The notes: generated from the letters alone by a model not told the origin. Numbered from the stretch's first letter, positions 1 to 10,378 are shown. The stretch is 15,575 nucleotides of DNA from Gemmatimonadota bacterium (GCA_003220975.1 QHTX01000170.1:489-16063), one strand, 5' to 3'. Translations and numbers: made by a program.

Positions 1-719
1 CGCGCGAACGCCCGGATGAGGAGCAGGCCGGCCGCGAACCCCCCGATATGCGCGAAGAAGGCGACCCCACCGGATTGGAGGCCCGCGATCTGCGGCAGTC
101 CGCCCAGCACCTGCAGCAGAATCCAATACCCGAGCATCAGGTACGCCGGGACTGTGACGGTCGTCGCGAAGAGTCCCAGGAAGACGAGTGTATGCACGCG
201 GACGCGTGGATACAGAAGAATGTAGGCGCCCATCACGCCGCTGATCGCGCCCGATGCGCCGACCATCGGCACCGTCGAGCTCGGCTGCACCAGCATCTGC
301 AAACCGGCTGCGCAGATCCCGCACAGCAGGTAGAACACCACGAACCGCCCGTGGCCCATCGAATCCTCAATGTTGTTTCCGAACACCCACAAGAACCACA
401 TGTTGCCGAGCAGGTGGAACCAGCCGCCGTGCATGAACATCGAGGTGAGGACCGCGCCCCAATGCGGCGCGGCCGATACCACGCGGTCGCAATAGAGCAT
501 GTGGCCCAACTGGTCTTGCCCGATCGGTATGGGCGTCCCTGGTGGGACGCCGCGCAACAGTTCGCCGGGGATCAGCCCAAGCTGGCAGACCGAGGTTCGC
601 AGCGCTTCCTCGCTGCCCATGCCCTGCAGGAACAGCCAGGCCAGCACGTTGAGCGCGATGATGCCCAGCGTAACGAGCGGAGTCAGCTCGGTCGGGTTCT
701 CGTCCTTGTAGGGAAACAC
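1..719 (-). CDS. Rhomboid family intramembrane serine protease (C-terminus cut by window edge)
   Basis: Polytopic inner-membrane protease that cleaves transmembrane substrates. I translated the minus strand from a GTG at 719-717. It is preceded directly by an in-frame TAG (722-720), so no longer start is possible. The first residues, MFPYKDENPTELTPLVT, match the usual rhomboid N-terminus. The 239 residues present include an HGGWFHLLGNMWF block (residues 97-109, with the His and Asn residues of helix 2), GNNIEDSMGHGRF (114-126), the GASG catalytic serine motif (Ser156), and AHIGG with the catalytic His224. Several hydrophobic spans separate these motifs. The reading frame is still open at base 1, so the end of the last helix and the C-terminal tail lie outside the window. 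It diverges from dnaK across a 115-nt gap. The family call is firm; the substrate is unknown. Confidence 0.93.
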   Translation of the reverse strand, partial: MFPYKDENPTELTPLVTLGIIALNVLAWLFLQGMGSEEALRTSVCQLGLIPGELLRGVPPGTPIPIGQDQLGHMLYCDRVVSAAPHWGAVLTSMFMHGGWFHLLGNMWFLWVFGNNIEDSMGHGRFVVFYLLCGICAAGLQMLVQPSSTVPMVGASGAISGVMGAYILLYPRVRVHTLVFLGLFATTVTVPAYLMLGYWILLQVLGGLPQIAGLQSGGVAFFAHIGGFAAGLLLIRAFA

Positions 720-820
720 CTAGCTGAAAGATAGCCTTCTGTCTGCCTTTTTGGCATCTTTTCGGGGCACGCGCTTTGCCTGTGCGACGAGCGAATGGAT
801 ATGGGCATCACCCTCATGCT

Positions 821-826
821 AAGGAG
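821..826 (+). promoter_or_regulatory. Ribosome binding site of dnaK
   Basis: AAGGAG lies 8 nt before the ATG at 835. This fixes the true dnaK start at MAEKIIGIDLGTTNS and shows that the original gene began here, although the frame is lost after codon 57. Confidence 0.75.
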
Positions 827-834
827 CACTCGTC

Positions 835-2713
<1,879 letters not shown>

Positions 2714-2737
2714 ACCCTCTTAACGGAAGAGACGACG

Positions 2738-4336
<1,599 letters not shown>

Positions 4337-4350
4337 CGGCTGCGGGCGTG

Positions 4351-4378
4351 GTAGGGGCGCGGCATGCCGTGCCCCTAC
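4351..4378. terminator. 28-nt near-perfect palindrome between convergent genes, likely bidirectional terminator or REP-like element
   Basis: The arms GTAGGGGC (4351-4358) and GCCCCTAC (4371-4378) enclose CGGCATGCCG (4360-4369), itself a palindrome. The only mismatch is the G4359/T4370 pair, which is a G-U wobble in RNA. It starts 14 nt after the htrA stop and contains the stop codon of the convergent membrane-protein gene (4375-4377). There is no T-tract, so a classical intrinsic terminator is not proven. It may instead be a dispersed palindromic repeat serving as a transcript end. Confidence 0.6.
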
Positions 4379-5031
4379 AGCCGGCCCCGGAGCATCACTA
4401 CCGCGGTCGCCACCTGCCACACCACGGGAAGCACGAAGGCCGCCTGGTCGGCCTTCGTGTCTTCCCGGAACACGAGCGCGAGCAGCATCCCCACGGCCCC
4501 GGCGGCCACGCCGCCGGCGCCGAGCCACCGCGGCAGCACCTGCCCGTCCAGCACCCCCCAGCCGAACAGCGCGGTCGCCAGCGCGAGCGCGAACCCCGCG
4601 ACGCGCTGCGCGTCGAGCACGAACGGGCGCAGCATGTCGAACACGAAGACGGCGCGCGTGGCGGTCATTCCTGCATCCGAGGTGGCGAAGCTCCGCGCCA
4701 GCGCCCACCCGGCTCCCCCCATGAACGCGACGATGAGCACCCACGACGCGTAGGCGAACGTGGCGACCAAGATGCCGGCGCGCACCGGGCTCTCCCCGGC
4801 CGTGCCGACGTGCCGCCGTATCACACCGACCAGCCCGGTGAGCGCCAGCGGGAAGCTGAAGAGAAACGCCCAATGGATCGCCGGCCACGTCCGGGACCGC
4901 GCGATCGCGGCGAGCTGTGCCGCGCCGTCCTGGCCCGCGAGATCGGGATGGAGCGCGCCCGCCACGACGGCGAGCAGTGAGCCCACGAGCAGGCACAACG
5001 GAAAGACGACGGAACGGGAGAAGAGCCGCAT
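4375..5031 (-). CDS. Multi-pass membrane protein of unknown function
   Basis: The product has 218 residues and about six hydrophobic spans by eye: near residues 6-26, 49-72, 83-110, 141-161, 169-189 and 197-214. The most polar stretch follows the first span (HPDLAGQDGAAQLAAIARS). I recognise no catalytic motif and no named family. The ATG at 5031-5029 (MRLFSRSVV) is chosen because GGGAGG stands just upstream. The only longer option is a TTG at 5073 with no ribosome site, and it would add 14 residues unlike a membrane protein start. It converges on htrA, ending inside the palindrome at 4351-4378, and is divergent from the membrane protein at 5124. The hydrophobic profile and normal codon use make it a real gene; the function is unknown. 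Confidence 0.75.
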   Translation of the reverse strand: MRLFSRSVVFPLCLLVGSLLAVVAGALHPDLAGQDGAAQLAAIARSRTWPAIHWAFLFSFPLALTGLVGVIRRHVGTAGESPVRAGILVATFAYASWVLIVAFMGGAGWALARSFATSDAGMTATRAVFVFDMLRPFVLDAQRVAGFALALATALFGWGVLDGQVLPRWLGAGGVAAGAVGMLLALVFREDTKADQAAFVLPVVWQVATAVVMLRGRL

Positions 5032-5044
5032 CGCACCTCCCAGG

Positions 5045-5073
5045 TTGGTCGGCCTCAATCTAGCCCCGACCAA
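5045..5073. promoter_or_regulatory. 8-bp dyad in a divergent promoter region (candidate operator)
   Basis: TTGGTCGG (5045-5052) and its exact inverse CCGACCAA (5066-5073) are separated by 13 nt. The dyad lies between the starts of two divergent membrane-protein genes (5031 minus, 5124 plus). It ends 9 nt before the TATATT box serving the rightward gene, where a -35 element would sit. A minus-strand TAGATT (5062-5057) lies in its centre and could be the -10 of the leftward gene. Repressor or activator binding is an inference from symmetry and position. Confidence 0.4.
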
Positions 5074-5082
5074 GCGCCGCGC

Positions 5083-5088
5083 TATATT
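5083..5088 (+). promoter_or_regulatory. Candidate -10 box for the 5124 gene
   Basis: TATATT stands out in a GC-rich context, about 40 nt before the ATG at 5124, with a GGAGGGGAG ribosome site between. No convincing -35 lies 16-18 nt upstream (the position reads CTAGCC), so the promoter may depend on an activator bound at the neighbouring dyad. Confidence 0.4.
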
Positions 5089-5123
5089 GGAATCCGAGAC
5101 GCACCCCGGAGGGGAGCGCTGCC

Positions 5124-5627
5124 ATGCAGCTGACGCGGATCCTGCGCGAAGGGTTCATCGCGGGGTTGATCGGAGCCGGGGTGGTCGCGCTCTGGTTCCT
5201 GATCGTCGACATCATCGCAGGACGCCCCTTCTTCACGCCCGCGATGCTCGGCTCCGCCGTCTTCTGGGGGGTGCACGACCCCGCGCTAGTGGTGATCGAG
5301 TACTCCCGCATCATCGGCTACACCATGATCCACGTCAGCGCGTTCATCCTCGTGGGGACGGTCGCGGCGGTGCTCGCGGCCGAGGTCGAAGTGGCGCCGG
5401 CCACGTTTTATCTGGTGGTCGTCTTCTTCGCAATCTTCGAGTTCGGGTTCTACGTGACCGTGGCGGTGCTGGCCCAGCCCCTGCTCGGCGCGCTCGCCTG
5501 GTGGAACGTGGCGATCGGCAATGCCATCGCTGCCTACGGGATGGGCTATTACCTGTGGCGCGAGCACCCCAAGATCGCGGCGAGCCTCAAGCTGCATCCC
5601 CTGGGAGAGACCGACGAGGGCGAGTAA
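5124..5627 (+). CDS. Small membrane protein of unknown function
   Basis: The product has 167 residues and four likely membrane spans: about 10-32, 64-88, 92-122 and 127-145. The N-terminus is short and basic (MQLTRILREG) and the tail is polar and acidic (LGETDEGE). The third span holds a charged residue (FAIFEFGFY), and the loop after the first span contains HDPALVVIEYSR. GGAGGGGAG precedes the ATG by about 6 nt, supporting this start. I recognise no named family. It lies between the chaperone/protease genes and the convergent cta operon, ending next to the palindrome at 5628-5716. A role linked to respiration or envelope stress is possible only by position. Confidence 0.8.
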   Translation: MQLTRILREGFIAGLIGAGVVALWFLIVDIIAGRPFFTPAMLGSAVFWGVHDPALVVIEYSRIIGYTMIHVSAFILVGTVAAVLAAEVEVAPATFYLVVVFFAIFEFGFYVTVAVLAQPLLGALAWWNVAIGNAIAAYGMGYYLWREHPKIAASLKLHPLGETDEGE

Positions 5628-5716
5628 GGCGGCAAGGACGGCAGGGACGGCAAAGGCGGCACGGTAGTCGTCACCGCTAGCCTGCCGTCGTTGCCGTCAG
5701 TGCCGCCCTTGCCGCC
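5628..5716. repeat. Imperfect 89-nt palindrome of CGGCA-type units between convergent genes
   Basis: The left arm (5628-5667) repeats a unit of about 9-10 nt of the form ACGGCARGG. The right arm (about 5679-5716) is its inverse, with CTGCCGTCG and TTGCCGTCA units. The outer ends pair exactly: GGCGGCAAGG at 5628-5637 with CCTTGCCGCC at 5707-5716. About four fifths of the roughly 40 arm positions match. It begins directly after the stop codon of the 5124 gene, and its right arm encodes the last residues and stop (5697-5699) of ctaG. The transcript would fold into a long hairpin from either side, so it could end transcription in both directions. It also resembles a dispersed repeat. Confidence 0.65.
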
Positions 5717-6518
5717 CGTACGCTTCCAGCGGCACCGCCCCATCCGCGTCGCCGCGTTCTTCCCGGACGGACCACCGGAACCAGACCACGCTCGCCGCCC
5801 CCCACAGATAGATCGTCCCCACCACCCACATCAACAGCCCGCCCAGCTGCTGGTCCGCCAGGGGAGCGAGGCCCTCCCAGACGCGCGGCGCCGCCACGTA
5901 GAACGGATAGAGCACGCGGTCGGCGAGCGTGATGAGGGCCCCCGCGAGCGACATCGGAAGCCCCAGCGCAAAGAGGTAGAGCAGCTGCGCGAGGTAGCTG
6001 GCGCGCGGCAGCTCGGGCACGGGGGAGAGCACGGGCCACCACATGATCACCGCGGTCGCGAGGAACACGAGATGCTGCACGATGTGCAGCGCGTGGTGCT
6101 CGAGCGCCGCCTCGTAGAATCTCGGGAAGTGCCACAACGTGATCGGTGCCGAGAAGATCACGCCCGCGATGAGCGGCCGCGTGGCCCAGCGCGCCACGCG
6201 GAATACGGCCGGAGGTCCGAGCAGCGGCCGCACCACCCACGCCGGCGTGCCGTAGAGCAACAGCGGAGGGAACACCAGGGTGAGCACCAGGTGCTGCACC
6301 ATGTGCGCGCTGAACAGGTAGGAGTCCGAGAGGTTGTGCAGCGGCCCGTTCAGCGCGAGGAACAGCACCACGAGCGCCGCCGCGAACGACGCGACCCGCC
6401 GCGGGCGGGCCCGCAGCCCCCCCAGAGACACATAGAGCCCGCCCAGGAGGACGAGCCCGATCACCACACTCGGATGGAGGTCCCAGCGCTGCCAGGGACC
6501 TGGCGGAGCTAGGGTCAT
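5697..6518 (-). CDS. ctaG: Cytochrome c oxidase assembly factor CtaG (caa3 type)
   Basis: Membrane protein of the Caa3_CtaG family, needed for formation of active caa3 oxidase in Bacillus; the copper-related role is known only for that system. The product has 273 residues with about seven hydrophobic spans. The family's histidine-rich motifs are visible: FSAHMVQHLVLTLVFPPLLLYGTP (two pieces around residues 70-93), TLWHFPRFYEAALEHHALHIVQHL (around 127-150), and a late QQLGGLLMWVVG segment. The ATG at 6518 overlaps the ctaF stop by 4 nt (ATGA), so it is the last gene of the cta operon and translationally coupled. The last residues, AYGRQGRH, are encoded by the right arm of the palindrome at 5628-5716, suggesting the original C-terminus was altered by that element. 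The family call is firm. Confidence 0.92.
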   Translation of the reverse strand: MTLAPPGPWQRWDLHPSVVIGLVLLGGLYVSLGGLRARPRRVASFAAALVVLFLALNGPLHNLSDSYLFSAHMVQHLVLTLVFPPLLLYGTPAWVVRPLLGPPAVFRVARWATRPLIAGVIFSAPITLWHFPRFYEAALEHHALHIVQHLVFLATAVIMWWPVLSPVPELPRASYLAQLLYLFALGLPMSLAGALITLADRVLYPFYVAAPRVWEGLAPLADQQLGGLLMWVVGTIYLWGAASVVWFRWSVREERGDADGAVPLEAYGRQGRH

Positions 6519-6844
6519 CCGCCTCCCGCCGCACCCCGCAGCGTGAGCGCGCCGAAAAAGAGCAGCAGCAAGGCCACGAGCACCCCCGTCGCGAGCAACA
6601 GCGGTGCCCCAAACAGGAACGTGAAGAACCGGCTGTCGGCCTTCAGGTGCATGTAGAACATCACCACGAGCGAGAACTTCGCCGCTGACAGCACGAGCAG
6701 GGTGGGAACGAGCACGGCGTGGAACGCCGGGACGTAGAAGACGCCCACCTCGAGCACCGTGAGCACCACGAGCGCCGCCGCGACCCGGAGATACACGCCC
6801 GCCGTCGGGTGCGCGCGCTCGCCTGCGTGACCGTCTTCCGCCAT
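6515..6844 (-). CDS. ctaF: Cytochrome c oxidase subunit IV (CtaF/COX4 prokaryotic family)
   Basis: Small accessory subunit of the caa3 oxidase, thought to stabilise the complex in the membrane. The product has 109 residues and three membrane spans (about 17-38, 43-65 and 74-98). It carries the family's typical AAKFSLVVMFYMHLKADSR region, where the second span ends in a short basic loop. A GTG lies one codon upstream of the chosen ATG at 6844. AGGGGG stands 6 nt before the ATG but only 3 nt before the GTG, so the ATG is preferred. It follows ctaE after 47 nt containing tandem octamers and overlaps ctaG by 4 nt. The identity rests on size, topology and position in the ctaCDEFG order. Confidence 0.9.
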   Translation of the reverse strand: MAEDGHAGERAHPTAGVYLRVAAALVVLTVLEVGVFYVPAFHAVLVPTLLVLSAAKFSLVVMFYMHLKADSRFFTFLFGAPLLLATGVLVALLLLFFGALTLRGAAGGG

Positions 6845-6869
6845 CACCGTCCCCCTGTGCGTATTGCCT

Positions 6870-6893
6870 ATCCGTCTACCCGTCTATCCGTCT
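6870..6893. repeat. Three tandem 8-nt units at the 3' end of ctaE
   Basis: ATCCGTCT, ACCCGTCT and ATCCGTCT follow one another at 6870-6877, 6878-6885 and 6886-6893, with one mismatch. On the coding strand they read AGACGGAT-type units. The last unit contributes to the ctaE stop codon (6892-6894). They fill half of the short gap between ctaE and ctaF inside the oxidase operon. Confidence 0.7.
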
Positions 6894-7479
6894 ATTGAAT
6901 CAGGTAGACCACGGTGAAGATCACGATCCAGACCACGTCCACGAAGTGCCAGTACAGGCCGGTGATCTCGACCGTCATCGCGTTGGCCGGCCCGAGCTTG
7001 CCCTGCAGCGCGCGTACCCAGAGCGTGAGCAGCCACAGCACCCCCACGGTCACGTGCGCGCCGTGCGTCCCCGTCAGCACGAAGAACGTGCACCCGAACA
7101 GGTTCGTCGAGATGGTGAGCCCTTTGTGCACGAACTCAGTAAACTCGATCACCTGTCCGCCCAGGAAGACGAGCCCCAGCAACGCCGTCGAAAACAGCCA
7201 GATCTTCCCCCACTTCATGTCGCCGCGCTGCACTGCCGCGAGGGCCAGCACCATCATGAGGCTCGACATCAGGAGGTCGAAGGTGCTGACCGACGTGAAG
7301 GGGATGTTCAGGATCTCGTGCGGGTACGGCCCCACGACGCTCCGGCCCTTGTACACGAGATACGTCGAGATGAGCGAGCCGAACAGCAGGCATTCCGAGC
7401 CGATGAACGCCCAGAAAGCCATCTTGCGGCTGTCGAGCCCCATGCTGGTGTGATGAGTCGCTGCAACTGCGTGCGTCAT
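6892..7479 (-). CDS. ctaE: Cytochrome c oxidase subunit III
   Basis: Core membrane subunit III of the heme-copper oxidase; it carries no redox centre and supports proton uptake and stability of subunit I. The product has 195 residues with five hydrophobic spans, the usual short bacterial (CtaE/CyoC-like) form lacking the first two helices of the mitochondrial protein. Visible signatures are KMAFWAFIGSECLLFGSL (with the conserved glutamate), the GTHGAHVTVG motif, and the closing GLYWHFVDVVWIVIFTVVYLI. The ATG at 7479 has GAGG 8 nt upstream and lies 3 nt after the ctaD stop. The stop codon falls inside an array of tandem octamers. Nothing is missing from the family core. Confidence 0.96.
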   Translation of the reverse strand: MTHAVAATHHTSMGLDSRKMAFWAFIGSECLLFGSLISTYLVYKGRSVVGPYPHEILNIPFTSVSTFDLLMSSLMMVLALAAVQRGDMKWGKIWLFSTALLGLVFLGGQVIEFTEFVHKGLTISTNLFGCTFFVLTGTHGAHVTVGVLWLLTLWVRALQGKLGPANAMTVEITGLYWHFVDVVWIVIFTVVYLIQ

Positions 7480-7482
7480 CGC

Positions 7483-9297
7483 TCAGACCTCGAAGGGCTC
7501 GAACGCCCAGCGATAGATGCCGAAGAGGAGGATGGCGGCGCCCACGAACACGACCCACAGGGTATGCGTGAGCGGCGCGAGCGCCATGACCGGGAGCCCG
7601 AAGGCCGCCACGATTGGCCACCAGGAGCCCCCGGGCATGTGGATCGGCGCAGGCGGCCGGGCGGGCGGGTCCTTCATCGGCCCGTGGCGCTCCGTGCGCC
7701 ACCGCGGCAGCCGGCTCTCGACCGTGGGAATCACGGAGAAGTTGTACGGCGGCGGCGGCGACGGGATGCCCCACTCGAGCGTGGCGCCGCCCCAGGGATC
7801 GTTCGAGGCGGGCGCGCCGTGCGTGCGGCTGCGCCACAGGTTCGCGACGAGAATCAGTATCGAGAGGCCGATCAGGAGCGCGCCGATCGTCGAGACGAGG
7901 TTGAGATCGCTCACGCCGAGGTCGGGCGAGTAGGTGTAGACGCGGCGGGGCATGCCCAAGAGACCGATGAAATGCATCGGGAAGAACGCCAGGTTCATCC
8001 CGATGAATTGCAGCCAGAAGTGGACCTTGCCGAGCGTTTCGTCGAGCAGCCGGCCCGTCATCTTGGGCCACCAGTAGTAGATGCCGGCGAACAGGCCGAA
8101 GATCGTGCCCCCGAAGAAGACGTAATGGATGTGCGCCACGACGTAGTAGCTGTCCGTCTGCTGCAGGTCCGCCGGCGGCGACGCATGGCTCACGCCCGAC
8201 AGCCCCCCGATGATGAACATCGCGATGAACCCGACCGCGAAGTGCAGGGCCGTGGTGCCGCGGATGTCCCCGCCCCACAAGGTCGCGATCCAGTTGAAGA
8301 TCTTGACCCCCGTCGGCACGGCGATCAGCATGGTGGTCGCGGCGAAGACCGAGTCCGCGATCGGCCCGAGGCCGACCGAGAACATGTGGTGGCTCCACAC
8401 GCCCCACCCCATGAAGCCGATCAGGATACCCGAATAGACCACGACCGTGTAGCCGAACAGCGGTTTCCGGGAAAAGGTCGGGAGCACGTCGGACACGATC
8501 CCCATCGCGGGCAGGATGAGGATGTAGACCTCCGGGTGGCCAAACAGCCAGAACAGGTGCTGCCACAGGACCGGCGTCGCGCCCGCTTCGCGCACGTAGA
8601 AGTGCGTGCCGAAGAACCGGTCGAACATGAGAAATAACAGGCCCACCGTGATCACCGGAAACGCGGTGATGATCAGGAAATTCGTGACGAGCGTCATCCA
8701 GCTGAACGTCGGGAGGCGCATCATCTTCAGACCGGGCGCCCGCAGGTTCAGGATGGTGACGACGAAGTTGAACCCCGCGGCGAGCGACGAGATGCCCAGG
8801 ATCTGGAGGCCCAGCAGCCAGAAGTCGATGTTCGGTCCCGGCGAGTATTGCCGCTCCGTCAGGTTCGCGTAGCCGAACCAACCGGCGTCGGGGGCGACGT
8901 TCAGCACGCCGGCGTGGAACAGCGGCCCCGCGAACCAGCTCGCGTTCAGCAACAGCCCGCCGAACAGGAACACCCAGTAACTGAAGGCGTTGAGGCGGGG
9001 GAACGCGACGTCCCGGGCGCCGATCTGCAGCGGCACGATGTAGTTGAAGAAGCTCGAGCCGAGCGGCATCAGCGCCAGGAAGATCATCGTGGTGCCGTGC
9101 ATCGTGAACAGCTGGTTGTACGTCTCGGCGCCGACGAGGTGGCCGTCGGGGTGCGCCAGCTGGAGCCGAATGACGAGCGCCTCGACCCCGCCCACCAGGA
9201 AGAACGCGAAGGCCGTCCAGAAATAGAGCAGCCCGATCCGCTTGTGGTCGGTGGTCGTGAGCCAGCTCTTGAGCCCTCCCCCTGTGGCCTCGCTCAT
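7483..9297 (-). CDS. ctaD: Cytochrome c oxidase subunit I, caa3-type (A1 family)
   Basis: Catalytic subunit of the terminal oxidase, reducing oxygen to water while pumping protons across the cytoplasmic membrane. The product has 604 residues. Low-spin heme ligands are His67 (in FTMHGTTM) and His391; heme a3 is bound by His389 (YVVAHIHYVFFGG). CuB ligands are His254 in GHPEVYILILP, with cross-linkable Tyr258, and His303/His304. The D-channel entrance Asp96 (ARDVAFPRLN), Glu256 and the K-channel Lys332 (AVPTGVKIFNW) are all present, which places it in the A1 class. After the 12-helix core comes a Pro-rich loop (about 510-545) and further hydrophobic spans, the extension typical of caa3 enzymes. 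It overlaps ctaC by 4 nt (ATGA at 9297-9294) and precedes ctaE by 3 nt. Confidence 0.98.
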   Translation of the reverse strand: MSEATGGGLKSWLTTTDHKRIGLLYFWTAFAFFLVGGVEALVIRLQLAHPDGHLVGAETYNQLFTMHGTTMIFLALMPLGSSFFNYIVPLQIGARDVAFPRLNAFSYWVFLFGGLLLNASWFAGPLFHAGVLNVAPDAGWFGYANLTERQYSPGPNIDFWLLGLQILGISSLAAGFNFVVTILNLRAPGLKMMRLPTFSWMTLVTNFLIITAFPVITVGLLFLMFDRFFGTHFYVREAGATPVLWQHLFWLFGHPEVYILILPAMGIVSDVLPTFSRKPLFGYTVVVYSGILIGFMGWGVWSHHMFSVGLGPIADSVFAATTMLIAVPTGVKIFNWIATLWGGDIRGTTALHFAVGFIAMFIIGGLSGVSHASPPADLQQTDSYYVVAHIHYVFFGGTIFGLFAGIYYWWPKMTGRLLDETLGKVHFWLQFIGMNLAFFPMHFIGLLGMPRRVYTYSPDLGVSDLNLVSTIGALLIGLSILILVANLWRSRTHGAPASNDPWGGATLEWGIPSPPPPYNFSVIPTVESRLPRWRTERHGPMKDPPARPPAPIHMPGGSWWPIVAAFGLPVMALAPLTHTLWVVFVGAAILLFGIYRWAFEPFEV

Positions 9298-10292
9298 TTC
9301 AGGCTCTGGAGATAGGCGACGAGCGCCGCGATATCGGGGTCGGTGAGCGGCGGCTTCATCCGGGTCATCAGGGAGCCGGGCTTCAGCGACGGAGCGTCGG
9401 CGATCCAGCTCGCGAGGTGCGCCGAGTCATTGGGGAAGATCGCGCCGGCGATGGTGCCCCGGCTGCCGACGTGGGTCAGGTTCGGTCCGATGACGCCGGG
9501 CGACACCCCCTGAATCGTGTGACAGGCGAGACAGGGCGAGTGGAGGAACACCTCTTTCCCGCGTGCGGCGAGGCTCCCCGTGGCCGGGGCCGCGGGTCCG
9601 CCCTGCTCCGTTTTCACCCACGCCTGAAACACGGAATCGGCATCGACCAGCACGCGCAGCCGCATGTTGGCGTGCGACGCGCCGCAGAACTCGGCGCACT
9701 GGCCGGAGTAGTCGCCCACGGCATCGGCGCGGAACGCGATCCGATTCACGTGACCGGGGATCGCATCCCGCTTGCCGCCGAGCGCCGGCGCCCAGAACGA
9801 GTGGATCACATCGGCCGAGGTGATCGCGACCTGGACGGGCCGGCCCACCGGCACGTGCATCTCGTTCGCCGTCGTGATCCCGAGGTCGGGATACTTGTAC
9901 TCCCACCACCACTGGTGGCCGGTCACCTCGACCCGGAGCGCGTCCGCCGGCGCGTCGCCCGCGGTGGCGAAGATGGTGCGCACCGTGGGCACCGCGACGA
10001 ACACGAGGATCACCGCCGGCGCCAGCGTCCAGGCGATTTCGAGCACGGTGTGCCCGTGCGTCGGCTTCGGCGCCGGCCGGCCCTCGCGGTGCCGGAAGCG
10101 GATGAGCACGATCACGAGCAGCGCCTCCACCACGACGAACACGCCCGCCGCCCACCAGAAGATGTCGGTGAAGAGATGGTCCACGGCCCGACCGAAGTCG
10201 GACCGCGGGTGGAGCGTCGATTGTGGATAGGGGCCGCCGCACCCGGAGATGGTGAGCGCGGCAGTGAGCAGCCAGAATCTCAATCGCGGCAC
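9294..10292 (-). CDS. ctaC: Cytochrome c oxidase subunit II with fused cytochrome c (caa3 type), lipoprotein
   Basis: Electron-entry subunit of the oxidase; the product has 332 residues. A lipobox ends at Cys18 (TISGC), so the N-terminus is probably lipid-anchored. Two membrane spans follow (about 44-65 and 85-106). The cupredoxin domain shows WWWEYKYP and all CuA ligands: His164, Cys199, Glu201, Cys203, His207 and Met210 (in GQCAEFCGASHANM). A C-terminal cytochrome c domain (about 240-332) has the heme motif CLACH (254-258) and an axial Met in GSLMTRMKPP (309 or 312). The fusion means it can take electrons directly from the bc complex or a diffusible donor. The start is GTG at 10292, bounded by an in-frame TGA at 10319-10317; GAGG is about 12 nt upstream, rather far. 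It is the first gene of the cta operon, behind the promoter at 10332-10360. Confidence 0.97.
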   Translation of the reverse strand: MPRLRFWLLTAALTISGCGGPYPQSTLHPRSDFGRAVDHLFTDIFWWAAGVFVVVEALLVIVLIRFRHREGRPAPKPTHGHTVLEIAWTLAPAVILVFVAVPTVRTIFATAGDAPADALRVEVTGHQWWWEYKYPDLGITTANEMHVPVGRPVQVAITSADVIHSFWAPALGGKRDAIPGHVNRIAFRADAVGDYSGQCAEFCGASHANMRLRVLVDADSVFQAWVKTEQGGPAAPATGSLAARGKEVFLHSPCLACHTIQGVSPGVIGPNLTHVGSRGTIAGAIFPNDSAHLASWIADAPSLKPGSLMTRMKPPLTDPDIAALVAYLQSLK

Positions 10293-10331
10293 GGCGTCGA
10301 CGGTCCTCGGTGTCGGTCACGAAAGCTCAGG

Positions 10332-10360
10332 ACAGTAGCACGACCCGGCGCCCGAGTCAA
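10332..10360 (-). promoter_or_regulatory. Sigma70-type promoter of the cta oxidase operon
   Basis: On the minus strand TTGACT (10360-10355) is followed, after exactly 17 nt, by TACTGT (10337-10332). A TG stands one base before the -10, making it an extended -10. The predicted start near 10325 gives a leader of about 33 nt before the ctaC GTG. Box quality, spacing and position at the head of the operon all agree. No clear operator was seen around it. Confidence 0.72.
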
Positions 10361-10378
10361 CGAACTTGCGCCCTCGTA

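Noticed and set aside
744..756. TGCC-TTTTT-GGCA mini-palindrome in the rhomboid/dnaK gap
   Set aside because: Only 4-bp arms, lying between divergent 5' ends where a terminator is not expected; likely chance.
776..805. TTGCCT with an 18-nt spacer and TATGGG as a dnaK promoter
   Set aside because: Both boxes are poor matches and the spacing is not ideal; no better sigma70 or heat-shock promoter was seen in the 115-nt gap either.
5029..5073. Longer version of the 4375 membrane protein starting at TTG 5073
   Set aside because: The TTG has no ribosome site and adds a polar 14-residue leader; ATG 5031 has GGGAGG just upstream.
6895..8637. 580-codon plus-strand open frame opposite ctaD/ctaE
   Set aside because: Composition dominated by Arg, Glu, His and Asp; overlaps two conserved oxidase subunits; no plausible start context.
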